The notes beneath the pieces were generated by a model, which saw only the letters and a program-made list of their open reading frames with translations, was not told the origin of the DNA and did no database searches. Shown piece after piece: positions 56,835 to 64,000 of a stretch of DNA of 64,000 nucleotides. The position numbers and the translations under genes were made by a program. Position 1 is the first letter of the stretch, and every line of letters starts with the position of its first letter. Source of the stretch: Aureibaculum flavum (lineage in GTDB: Bacteria; Bacteroidota; Bacteroidia; Flavobacteriales; Flavobacteriaceae); NCBI RefSeq assembly GCF_016406085.1, contig NZ_JAEHFJ010000001.1:124001-188000 (forward strand), read 5' to 3'.

Positions 56835-58058
56835 ATGCGATCGTTTATACTGTTTTTAAAATTTACCTTCTTTACTTTAGGTGTTGCTTACACTCAGACC
56901 CGTGTAGATACCGTTTTTGTAGATAATTATCAAAGCTTTGTAAATTCGATAACCTCTAATAGAGTGATTCTTCTTACTTCAGATCATATAAAAATAGGAG
57001 ATCAAAATTTAGTCGTAGACAGTATAATCAACTTAATAATTAAGGGGAACTTAAAAAAGCAAACAAAAATTACAACACGTAATACAGGGAACACAGTGAT
57101 TACTTTTCAGAATTCTAAAAATATTATTTTAGACAATTTAAGTATTGGACATTGGCCAGATTTGGGTTATTGCGAGGGTAATGTCTTAGATATTTTCAAC
57201 AGTGATTTGATTGATATTAATAACTGTGATTTATTTGGAAGTGGTGTTATTGGCTTAAATCTTAGACGATCAAATGTGTGGTGTAATAATTCTGTCATAC
57301 GAGATTGCTCAGAGGACATTATTGAACTTGGAGCGAATAAAAATAGTTTAGTTTTTGAAAAGTGCAGCTTCTATTTAAATGAGCACAATGAATTAAATTA
57401 CCCTGAACCTCGTTTTGAAAACTGTAAATTTTACAATAGTAAAGGGCACGTGATTGTGGACAATTATCAAAATTTCTATCCGAAAGAACCGTTGGATATT
57501 AAAGCAGAAGCCATTACTGAATATGCAGCTTGGAGCGAAGAAATAAACTCCAATGGAGAATTTGAAGCCGTTTGTCCGAACACTTTTAATATTAAAACCT
57601 CAAGCAATCTAACTTCTGCAAATAATATAAGCTATGGAGGAGAAAACCTCAGTGACATTGCTCTCCATTCTAATGATAATTTAGCTTGGGTAGAAGGTGC
57701 TAAAGGTAATGGTATAGGTGAAAAGATATTTTTTGAAGTAAATTCTATTATCGCTGACAACGAACCATGGGGACTAATGGGCAGGTTTGTAATCGTTAAT
57801 GGTTATGCAAAAAACATGTCTACATGGAAAAACAACAACCGTGTAAAGAAAATTAAGATTAAAAGAAATAATCACACCATAGCCTATTTAGACTTACTAG
57901 ACACACCTACTGTACAAAGCTTTAATTTAGGAGAAATTGTCTTTAAAAATGGTTTTACCATTGGAGAAGTTTTGGAGTTTGAAATAATTGATGTGTATCA
58001 GGGAAACAAATATAACGACACCGCAATAACCTACTTATCCGCTATTTGTATCCCCTAA
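56835..58058 (+). CDS. Parallel beta-helix protein with C-terminal glycan-binding-like domain
   Basis: A 407-residue exported protein: signal peptide (about 1-20), right-handed beta-helix region (about 45-210; NIILDNLSIGHW, GVIGLNLRRSNVWCNNSVI) and a C-terminal domain (about 245-407) with ENLSDIALHSNDNLAWVEGAKGNGIGE, resembling the NADase-type glycan-binding domain. Together they suggest surface glycan binding or degradation; no catalytic site is identified. It stops 4 bases before a decayed M14 gene fragment. Confidence 0.75.
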   Translation: MRSFILFLKFTFFTLGVAYTQTRVDTVFVDNYQSFVNSITSNRVILLTSDHIKIGDQNLVVDSIINLIIKGNLKKQTKITTRNTGNTVITFQNSKNIILDNLSIGHWPDLGYCEGNVLDIFNSDLIDINNCDLFGSGVIGLNLRRSNVWCNNSVIRDCSEDIIELGANKNSLVFEKCSFYLNEHNELNYPEPRFENCKFYNSKGHVIVDNYQNFYPKEPLDIKAEAITEYAAWSEEINSNGEFEAVCPNTFNIKTSSNLTSANNISYGGENLSDIALHSNDNLAWVEGAKGNGIGEKIFFEVNSIIADNEPWGLMGRFVIVNGYAKNMSTWKNNNRVKKIKIKRNNHTIAYLDLLDTPTVQSFNLGEIVFKNGFTIGEVLEFEIIDVYQGNKYNDTAITYLSAICIP

Positions 58059-58062
58059 ATTA

Positions 58063-58128
58063 TTACATCATCTTACCAAAAAAAATAGCGTTCATTAATA
58101 ACGTATTGATGCCATACTAAAAGGCTCT
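58063..58128 (-). pseudogene. Fragment of an M14 peptidase 3' end
   Basis: These 66 bases match 59559-59624, the end of the M14 peptidase gene, at 57 of 66 positions, in the same orientation. On the minus strand it reads RAF, stop, YGINTLLMNAIFFGKMM, stop, where the intact gene has RAFWYGTNKLLMNAIFFGKMM; the tryptophan codon has become TAG. It is a remnant of a duplicated or second M14 gene, placed on the far side of the WG-repeat gene. Confidence 0.85.
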
Positions 58129-58229
58129 AAAAAACCTAAAGGTAGACTTAAAAATAATATCAATTTTGTATTGTTTAGGTGTGCATTCCGTGAAAACATT
58201 ATAAACTAAAAAGTAAGTATATTTCTGTT

Positions 58230-59519
58230 TTAGTTCCCTTCCACTTCCATTATTTCTATTTCACTAGATTTTAAAACTATTTTTTTATTATTTTTATTAA
58301 TTAAATATTCTGAATATTCATCTTCAGTTTTAGCTACACCATTTCTAAAACTTTGTGCATTTCTAAAAATAAGTCCAATTTTTATATTTCCTTTTAAATC
58401 AATATAACCACATTTATCTCCTACATAATGGGCTTTAGACGATTTAAAATTTCGATTACGATATACAGCCAAACCATTAAAAAAAGGCTTAACACATCCC
58501 ATAAACTGAAAATCAATAGCAATATCTCCCAGTTTATCAATATATCCCCATTTTCCATTTTTGACTACTGGTGCCAACCCTTCTGAAAACGTATCAGCAT
58601 CTGCATAAATTAAAGGAATTACTAATTTACCTTCCTCATTAATAAAACCATATTTATTATCCTTTTTCACAAAAGCAAAGCCTTCATTAAAATTACCAAT
58701 TTGGTTATAAGTAGGCAATATTATTACTTTCAGATTTTTATCCATTAAGCCAATTTTATTGCCTTCTTTTAAATAATACAATTTAGAATTCACATTAAAC
58801 TGGTGATCGTGAAAAAAGCTATATTGATAGCTAATATTTTGGTACTTGGGTTCTATAAGTATTTCTCCTTTTTTATTAATAATACCATATTTATTATCTA
58901 TACTGACAATTGCGAAACCATCATTAAAAGCTTGAGCATGATTATAAATTGGTTTTATAATTTCTTTTCCTTTTCTGTTTATGTATCCGTATTTATTGTC
59001 TTTTCTAAATGGATACACCTTTGAATCAAAATCACCTGATATGTTTTCATACTTAAATTCAGTAATATTCTTACCATTTATAGAAACCAATCCATACTTT
59101 CCGTCTTTTTTTACGATTACAGATTTCCCTTTATCAGTAAGTGCAGAAATATAATCAAACATAGGTTTAATTATTTCCTCACCTTTTAAATTAACCAAGC
59201 CATATTTTTTATTTCTTTTAAAATAAAAGAACTTTGGAGAATTTGTATTACCTAAATAAGTATATAATGGAGTTATAATCTGATTTCCTTTCAAATCTAA
59301 AACACCATATTTTCCATCTGACTTAAAAATAGAATATTCTCCAAAAAATTTTTCTTGAAAACCACCCAGCTCCTCATAAATAGGTTTTACAATTACTTTG
59401 AAGTTGTTGTCTACAAAACCAACATTATTATTTTTCTCATATAAATAGATATCTTTATTATATTGAGAAAATACATTTATTGAATTTAATATTATTATAA
59501 AAAATACAATTGCTCTCAT
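58230..59519 (-). CDS. WG-repeat protein
   Basis: A 429-residue exported protein (signal peptide about 1-18) built of about ten WG-type repeats of 35-45 residues with the pattern KYGLVNLKGEEIIKP, KYGYINRKGKEIIKP and KWGYIDKLGDIAID. WG_beta_rep proteins are widespread in Bacteroidota; some are surface proteins, but no activity is established. The gene lies between the M14 peptidase gene and a decayed copy of that gene's end. Confidence 0.92.
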   Translation of the reverse strand: MRAIVFFIIILNSINVFSQYNKDIYLYEKNNNVGFVDNNFKVIVKPIYEELGGFQEKFFGEYSIFKSDGKYGVLDLKGNQIITPLYTYLGNTNSPKFFYFKRNKKYGLVNLKGEEIIKPMFDYISALTDKGKSVIVKKDGKYGLVSINGKNITEFKYENISGDFDSKVYPFRKDNKYGYINRKGKEIIKPIYNHAQAFNDGFAIVSIDNKYGIINKKGEILIEPKYQNISYQYSFFHDHQFNVNSKLYYLKEGNKIGLMDKNLKVIILPTYNQIGNFNEGFAFVKKDNKYGFINEEGKLVIPLIYADADTFSEGLAPVVKNGKWGYIDKLGDIAIDFQFMGCVKPFFNGLAVYRNRNFKSSKAHYVGDKCGYIDLKGNIKIGLIFRNAQSFRNGVAKTEDEYSEYLINKNNKKIVLKSSEIEIMEVEGN

Positions 59520-59558
59520 TGATTGAAATTAAAAAAGTTGTTATCAAAAACGATTACC

Positions 59559-62078
59559 TTACATCATCTTACCAAAGAAAATAGCGTTCATTAATAGTTT
59601 ATTTGTACCATACCAAAAAGCTCTAAAATTCGTATTATCTGTAAATACAATAACCTCTCCTCTACCCATACTTGACGTTTTAAACGGAATGGTTTCTTTT
59701 ATTGTATTTAAATTCTCTTTAGAAATATAACCACTTAATAAAGCTTTTTTGGTGTATTGTAGCGGATTCTTATAATTAGTGCTATCAGGATTAATAAAGA
59801 GTGTTGTATTTCTAAACAATGCTATTTTATTCTTATTGTAACCATAACCAATTGGGTGCGTTAAATCTATCTCCGCTTCGAAAATAGCTCCACCAATTAC
59901 TTGTGCACCTCTAAAATCTGCTCGTTGAGCAAACGAAATATCTTTAGCCTTTACTTTAGATTTTTTAAAATCTAAGTTGATAAACTTTTGATTATCTAAC
60001 CAACGTAACGCATTTTTATATCCAATTAAAACACCTCCATTTTTAACAAATGTTTTTAAATCATCAGTAGCCTCATTTAATGAACTACCAAATGTATTGG
60101 AAATAATTATGGTAGTATATTTACTTAAATCGGCTCTTCCTAAATTTTTAGTATCTAGTTTTGTTACCGGTATTTGATATCTCGTATCTAATAAATGCCA
60201 AATTTCACCTGCATCAGAAGAAGTAATTCCATCACCTACTAATACTGCTATTTTTGGTTGTTCTACAGGTCTAAAATAAGAACTTCCCAAATCGATTCCC
60301 TCTGTAATCCCTGTTGTTACACCTTCAAAATCTACACCTGTTTCTTTTGCTATTTCTTTTAACAAGGTGTAAATCTCTTCACTAGTTTTATTTTGATTGG
60401 CTACAGATATTAAAATACTTCCATAATCATATTTTTTACTACCAATGCTAAATGGTTTTGTGGCCACTTTAGCTCTCAAATTATTTTTTAAAATAGTGTA
60501 TAGAGCCTTTGGTGTGTAGTATTCATCCCATTCAAAAACATAGGCATAATTACTATTTGCACTTACCTTACCTTCTGGAAAATCGAGCGAAGTAATACCT
60601 TCACCTGCAGATGAAAGACTATTGGTATACCCGAAATTTAAATCAAAAGCCATAGGCAATGTCCACGCTGAAACATCATAAAATAAACTATCTTGAAAGC
60701 TAGTTCTGGTTTCAAACATGGCCTTAATCATTCTATAATTAGGTTGATCAGCGGGTATAATATAACTATCATTAGCCGTGAACTGAGTCCCTCCTGTTGT
60801 AATGTTTGAACTTAATTTATGGAATTTAATATGCTGACGTTCTAACATTTTAGCAAATTGATAGGTTTTACCTTGATCATTTTTATCTCCAAAAACAATA
60901 GCTTTATTTTTGTCTTTACTTACTTCATGTTTTGCGTTTTGATAAAAATCGTACTGATACTTTAGTAATTCTTCTCGCATATTGATACCAGCTTCCAATG
61001 TAGATAATGCCGCAGTAAATTGATTACGGATAGTAAAAGGAAAGGTTAACAATCCATTATCACTATCTTGAGCATGACCTCTAGAACTGGCTTGTTCAAA
61101 TAAAATACCAATCCCCCCATTAATATCTGGAAAAGTGGAACCTTTACCGTAATAAAAATCATCGTAACGTTCTTCTGTAAAATATAACGAACCAATTTTA
61201 TCAAAAGCTTTGGCGTGATATTCACCAATTTTTGCCGTCAATTTTTGATTTAATTTTGGTGTTAACGGATGTGTTCTTGAAGGAATACCTGGTTGAAAAA
61301 AGAATGAAGAATTTGTGCCCATTTCGTGATGATCCGTTAAAATATTCGGTTTCCATTTATGAAACGTTTTAATTCGAGCTTGAGATTCTGGCAATTGCGT
61401 CACCAACCAATCTCTATTCATATCAAACCAATAATGATTTGTTCTTCCACCAGGCCAAACTTCATTATATTCTCTATCATTATTATCTGATGTTATAGTT
61501 TGATTTTTATGCATGTTAACCCAACTGGCAAATCGATTTAATCCGTCAGGATTAAAAGAAGAATCAAATAGAATTATTGTTTTCTCTAACAGCTCATCTA
61601 TTTCTTTACCTTCAGCTGCAGCCAAATAGTACGCCGCTAACAAACCAGCATTGGCACCACTAGGTTCATTACCATGTATGGAGAATCCTTGATAAACAAC
61701 CACAGGCATATCACTTACATTTACTGCTGTATTTGAAGCATCAGACAATTTTAAATGTTCTGCTCTAATACTTTCAATATTTTTATGGTTTTTTACTGAA
61801 GTTATCGTCAGCAACAAAATGGGTCTGCCTTCATAGGTTTTACCTCTTTCTTCTATACTAATTCTATCTGAAGCCTTGGCCAAGGTTTTCATATAGTGTA
61901 CTAGCTTGTCATGAGAAACATGCCATTCGCCTACTTGAAACCCAATTACACTTTCTGGCGTAGGAATATCTACATTATAACTTATATTTTGTGGTAAATA
62001 ATAACTAAGTTCAATTTTTTCTTGGGCATTACTATTAAAAAAAATAAATACAAAAATTAATGAAATAATTTTTTTCAT
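59559..62078 (-). CDS. M14-family zinc metallopeptidase, exported
   Basis: An 839-residue protein: signal peptide (about 1-18), an M14 carboxypeptidase domain (about 50-380) and a C-terminal region with a glutamine-amidotransferase-like fold (about 600-780). Zinc ligands and catalytic residues appear in GFSIHGNEPSGANAG (His and Glu), ILTDHHEMGTNSSFF (His) and GILFEQASSRG (Glu). It probably trims peptides in the periplasm or at the surface. Its last codons are duplicated at 58063-58128. Confidence 0.93.
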   Translation of the reverse strand: MKKIISLIFVFIFFNSNAQEKIELSYYLPQNISYNVDIPTPESVIGFQVGEWHVSHDKLVHYMKTLAKASDRISIEERGKTYEGRPILLLTITSVKNHKNIESIRAEHLKLSDASNTAVNVSDMPVVVYQGFSIHGNEPSGANAGLLAAYYLAAAEGKEIDELLEKTIILFDSSFNPDGLNRFASWVNMHKNQTITSDNNDREYNEVWPGGRTNHYWFDMNRDWLVTQLPESQARIKTFHKWKPNILTDHHEMGTNSSFFFQPGIPSRTHPLTPKLNQKLTAKIGEYHAKAFDKIGSLYFTEERYDDFYYGKGSTFPDINGGIGILFEQASSRGHAQDSDNGLLTFPFTIRNQFTAALSTLEAGINMREELLKYQYDFYQNAKHEVSKDKNKAIVFGDKNDQGKTYQFAKMLERQHIKFHKLSSNITTGGTQFTANDSYIIPADQPNYRMIKAMFETRTSFQDSLFYDVSAWTLPMAFDLNFGYTNSLSSAGEGITSLDFPEGKVSANSNYAYVFEWDEYYTPKALYTILKNNLRAKVATKPFSIGSKKYDYGSILISVANQNKTSEEIYTLLKEIAKETGVDFEGVTTGITEGIDLGSSYFRPVEQPKIAVLVGDGITSSDAGEIWHLLDTRYQIPVTKLDTKNLGRADLSKYTTIIISNTFGSSLNEATDDLKTFVKNGGVLIGYKNALRWLDNQKFINLDFKKSKVKAKDISFAQRADFRGAQVIGGAIFEAEIDLTHPIGYGYNKNKIALFRNTTLFINPDSTNYKNPLQYTKKALLSGYISKENLNTIKETIPFKTSSMGRGEVIVFTDNTNFRAFWYGTNKLLMNAIFFGKMM

Positions 62079-62134
62079 GTTAGGTTTAGGTTAAAAGTTG
62101 ATGATTATATTTATAATATGTTGGAATGATGTCA

Positions 62135-62272
62135 TTAGATTACCTTAAAAACATATCCTAATAACCAATACAAAATTAAAAAAACAAAAAAAGTACCGAT
62201 ACATCCACATCTTCCTCCTCCTATTTTTTTTGCACCAAACCAAGCAATAATTATTCGTAGTAATTTTTCCAT
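62135..62272 (-). CDS. Small glycine/cysteine-containing membrane protein
   Basis: A 45-residue frame starting MEKLLRIIIAWFGAKKIGGG, then RCGCIGT and a hydrophobic segment (about 28-43) with LILYWLLGYVF. The plan of short helix, glycine/cysteine turn and membrane helix looks like a small protein I believe is conserved in Flavobacteriaceae. It is easily missed: a longer overlapping frame on the same strand (62145-62354) has no sensible composition. Confidence 0.65.
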   Translation of the reverse strand: MEKLLRIIIAWFGAKKIGGGRCGCIGTFFVFLILYWLLGYVFKVI

Positions 62273-62414
62273 AATAGTATTTATTTATCGTAAATATACT
62301 TGAATTTCGTTTATTTAAAAATGTTGTTTTAAGATAAAATAACTTTTTTAGCATAAATCAATAGCTTCACTTTCATATAAAAAACAAAATGAAACTTTTC
62401 AAGGCAAAAAAAAA

Positions 62415-62434
62415 GACTACCCATTCAGGTAGCC
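62415..62434 (-). terminator. Intrinsic terminator after the DUF3276 gene
   Basis: On the minus strand GGCTACC, TGAATG loop, GGTAGTC, then CTTTTTTTTT: a compact stem with a long T-run, about 29 bases after the stop codon. Confidence 0.85.
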
Positions 62435-62462
62435 TTTATTTCAATTTGAGTTAGTAATACTA

Positions 62463-62840
62463 TTAAATATCGTCAAAATCTACATCAGTAAAACTAGTAG
62501 TAGATTTAATTTCTTGTTCTTCAACACTATCTTCGGTTGGTTTTTGATAATCTTTTTGGTGACGTTCAGAAATTACTTCTTCACCCTTCTCATTAATAAT
62601 ATAGTCAGTTGCTTTAACTAACATTTCATTAAACTCAGTAAAATCTTCTTTATACAAATAGATTTTGTGCTTTTTATAATGGAATGAACCATCGTCATGC
62701 GTAAACTTTTTACTTTCAGTAACAGTTAAATAGTAGTCTCCAGCTTTTGTAGATCGTACGTCAAAAAAATAGGTTCTTCTACCGGCTCTTAATACCTGAG
62801 AAAAGATTTCTTCTTGTTCTGTGTATTCTTTATCACTCAT
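62463..62840 (-). CDS. DUF3276 (PUR-alpha-like) protein
   Basis: A 125-residue protein of the DUF3276 family, whose members have the PUR fold and are thought to bind single-stranded nucleic acid. Conserved segments: EEIFSQVLRAGRRTYFFDVR, GDYYLTVTESKKF, HYKKHKIYLYKEDF and EEVISERHQKD, followed by a variable acidic tail. It has a good promoter and a strong terminator, so it is a single-gene unit. Confidence 0.95.
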   Translation of the reverse strand: MSDKEYTEQEEIFSQVLRAGRRTYFFDVRSTKAGDYYLTVTESKKFTHDDGSFHYKKHKIYLYKEDFTEFNEMLVKATDYIINEKGEEVISERHQKDYQKPTEDSVEEQEIKSTTSFTDVDFDDI

Positions 62841-62884
62841 AATAATCTTAACTTAATATTGGTAAAATTTAGTAAATTACATGA

Positions 62885-62892
62885 CAAATCTA
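62885..62892 (-). promoter_or_regulatory. Promoter of the DUF3276 gene (TAGATTTG)
   Basis: TAGATTTG fits TAnnTTTG, with TTG 20 bases upstream on the minus strand. Predicted start near 62879, about 40 bases before the ATG. Confidence 0.65.
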
Positions 62893-62949
62893 AAAAAATA
62901 AATGATTTCAGCAACACTTTATTATATTTCTTTTAATTTTTAAATTCAA

Positions 62950-64000
62950 TTAATGAGCACTTTGCTCCATAAGTTGTTGGTTATAAATATCTTGATAAAA
63001 GCCCTTCTGATTAAATAATTCATCATGAGTGCCTTTCTGCACTATTTTCCCCTTATCTAGAACAATAATTAAATCTGCATTTTTAGCCGATGAGACTCTA
63101 TGTCCAATAATAATTGATGTTTTGTCTTTACTTATTGTTTTTAAATTGTTTAATATAATTTCTTCAGTTTCTGTATCAACTGCAGATAAACAGTCGTCAA
63201 AAATTAATATTTCAGGTTCTTTAATAATTGCTCTTGCAATAGAAATACGTTGTTTTTGACCACCTGATAAGGTAACCCCTCTTTCCCCTACATAAGTATC
63301 ATATGATTTAGAGAAATCTTCAATATTATCATGAATATGAGCATTTTTTGCCGCATTTTCTATGAGTTCTTTAGCGGCATCTACATTACCAAATTTTATA
63401 TTATTGCCTATAGTATCAGAGAATAAAAAGGCCTCTTGCGGCACAAAACCAATGCTTTTTCGCAGGCTGGTTAAATTAATTTGTTCAATAGGCTGATCAT
63501 CAATTAAGATTTCACCTTTATCTACATCATATAGCCTGGCAATAAGTTCCGCTATGGTAGACTTTCCCGAACCCGTTTTACCCAAAATGGCCAGCATTTT
63601 ACCTTTTTCAAGGGTAAAACTAACATCTTTTAATGCTGTTGTATTGGTATCGTCATAAGTGAAAGTAACATTTTTAAACTCAATTTTACCTTCAATTTTG
63701 GAGGGTGCTTCTATGGTATTTTGAATTTCTGGTTCAACATTTAAAAACTCATTAATCCTTTTTTGTGAGGCTTCGGCCTCTTGCACTATTGAGGTTACCC
63801 AGCCAACTACAGCCACTGGCCACGTTAACATGTTCACATAAATAATAAACTCCGTAATTAAGCCTAAGCTAATTTGGTCATTTATATATCGTATTCCCCC
63901 AATATAGACCACCATAATATTACTGATACCAATAAGCAATATCATTAATGGAAAAAACAGAGCTTGTAATTTATATAATGCAATGTTTTTTTCTTTACTT
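62950..64000 (-). CDS. ABC exporter, membrane plus ATPase half-transporter (partial)
   Basis: The frame is open to the window edge, so the N-terminal part of the membrane domain is missing. The visible part has the last transmembrane segments, then an ATPase domain with the Walker A loop GKTGSGKST, Q-loop FVPQEAFLFSD, signature TLSGGQKQRISIARAI, Walker B ILIFDDCLSAVD and the H-loop IIIGHRVSS. It is an MdlB/MsbA-type exporter; the substrate is unknown. Confidence 0.93.
   Translation of the reverse strand, partial: SKEKNIALYKLQALFFPLMILLIGISNIMVVYIGGIRYINDQISLGLITEFIIYVNMLTWPVAVVGWVTSIVQEAEASQKRINEFLNVEPEIQNTIEAPSKIEGKIEFKNVTFTYDDTNTTALKDVSFTLEKGKMLAILGKTGSGKSTIAELIARLYDVDKGEILIDDQPIEQINLTSLRKSIGFVPQEAFLFSDTIGNNIKFGNVDAAKELIENAAKNAHIHDNIEDFSKSYDTYVGERGVTLSGGQKQRISIARAIIKEPEILIFDDCLSAVDTETEEIILNNLKTISKDKTSIIIGHRVSSAKNADLIIVLDKGKIVQKGTHDELFNQKGFYQDIYNQQLMEQSAH

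Noticed and set aside
62145-62354. A 69-codon frame on the minus strand.
   Set aside because: Its composition (RRRKMWMYRYFFCFFNF) is implausible and it is out of frame with the better 45-residue frame at 62135-62272.
1-64000. CRISPR arrays, tRNA or rRNA genes.
   Set aside because: No regularly spaced direct repeats and no cloverleaf or rRNA-like stretches were found on reading; a covariance scan would be needed to exclude tRNAs fully.

Overview
The window comes from an AT-rich member of the Bacteroidota, most likely a marine-type Flavobacteriaceae; the genus cannot be fixed from sequence alone. Supporting signs are the LpxC-FabZ fusion inside an lpxD/lpxC-fabZ/lpxA/efp block, the type IX secretion regulator PorX, a secreted protein with a type A T9SS sorting tail, DUF4270, DUF3276, 2TM and WG-repeat proteins, no evident Shine-Dalgarno sequences, and several -7 boxes of the Bacteroidetes form TAnnTTTG.

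Layout. 0-6.5 kb (minus): sucD, a second lpxD-like gene, a lipoprotein gene, efp, lpxA, lpxC-fabZ and lpxD, i.e. lipid A synthesis. 6.5-9.4 kb: an HD hydrolase gene divergent from porX. 9.6-12.3 kb (plus): serC, serA, yggS. 12.4-14.5 kb (minus): a LytS/LytTR two-component pair and a small membrane protein. 14.6-20.5 kb: Kelch lipoprotein, DUF4270/outer-membrane pair, PepSY-type membrane protein and a T9SS-exported polysaccharide-lyase-like protein. 20.5-26.8 kb: holA, an HsdR-N-like protein, GT2, DUF58, RDD and a sulfatase. 26.8-32.6 kb (minus): promoter, histidine leader peptide, attenuator, hisG, a GNAT gene, hisD, hisC, hisB, hisH; hisA, hisF and hisIE do not follow. 32.6-40.2 kb: patatin, Asp-box protein, lipoprotein, pepT, lysA, small beta-barrel and aminopeptidase P. 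40.4-44 kb (plus): promoter, probable threonine leader peptide, thrA, thrB; thrC does not follow. 44-48 kb (minus): a LytTR regulator, two 2TM proteins, a LytS-type kinase with a third 2TM module fused to it, and a DUF2141 protein.

The most unusual part is 48.4-52.4 kb. Five small same-strand genes of unknown function, four of them clearly membrane-bound or exported, are separated by related repeats of about 200-220 bp or, once, by a 26-bp minimal site. The bases just before each gene are complementary to the bases just after the same gene, while differing from gene to gene. The best-preserved repeat ends in 28-29 bp imperfect inverted repeats carrying AAC at one end and GTT at the other. This is the logic of integron cassettes with attC sites, but no integrase gene is visible here, so it is offered as an integron-like cassette array of unknown recombinase.

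52.7-64 kb: a TPR protein, a TonB-dependent receptor, a lipoprotein, a beta-helix protein, a WG-repeat protein bracketed by a decayed copy of the end of the neighbouring M14 peptidase gene, the M14 peptidase, a 45-residue conserved-looking small protein, DUF3276 and an ABC exporter cut by the window edge. No tRNA, rRNA or CRISPR array was seen.
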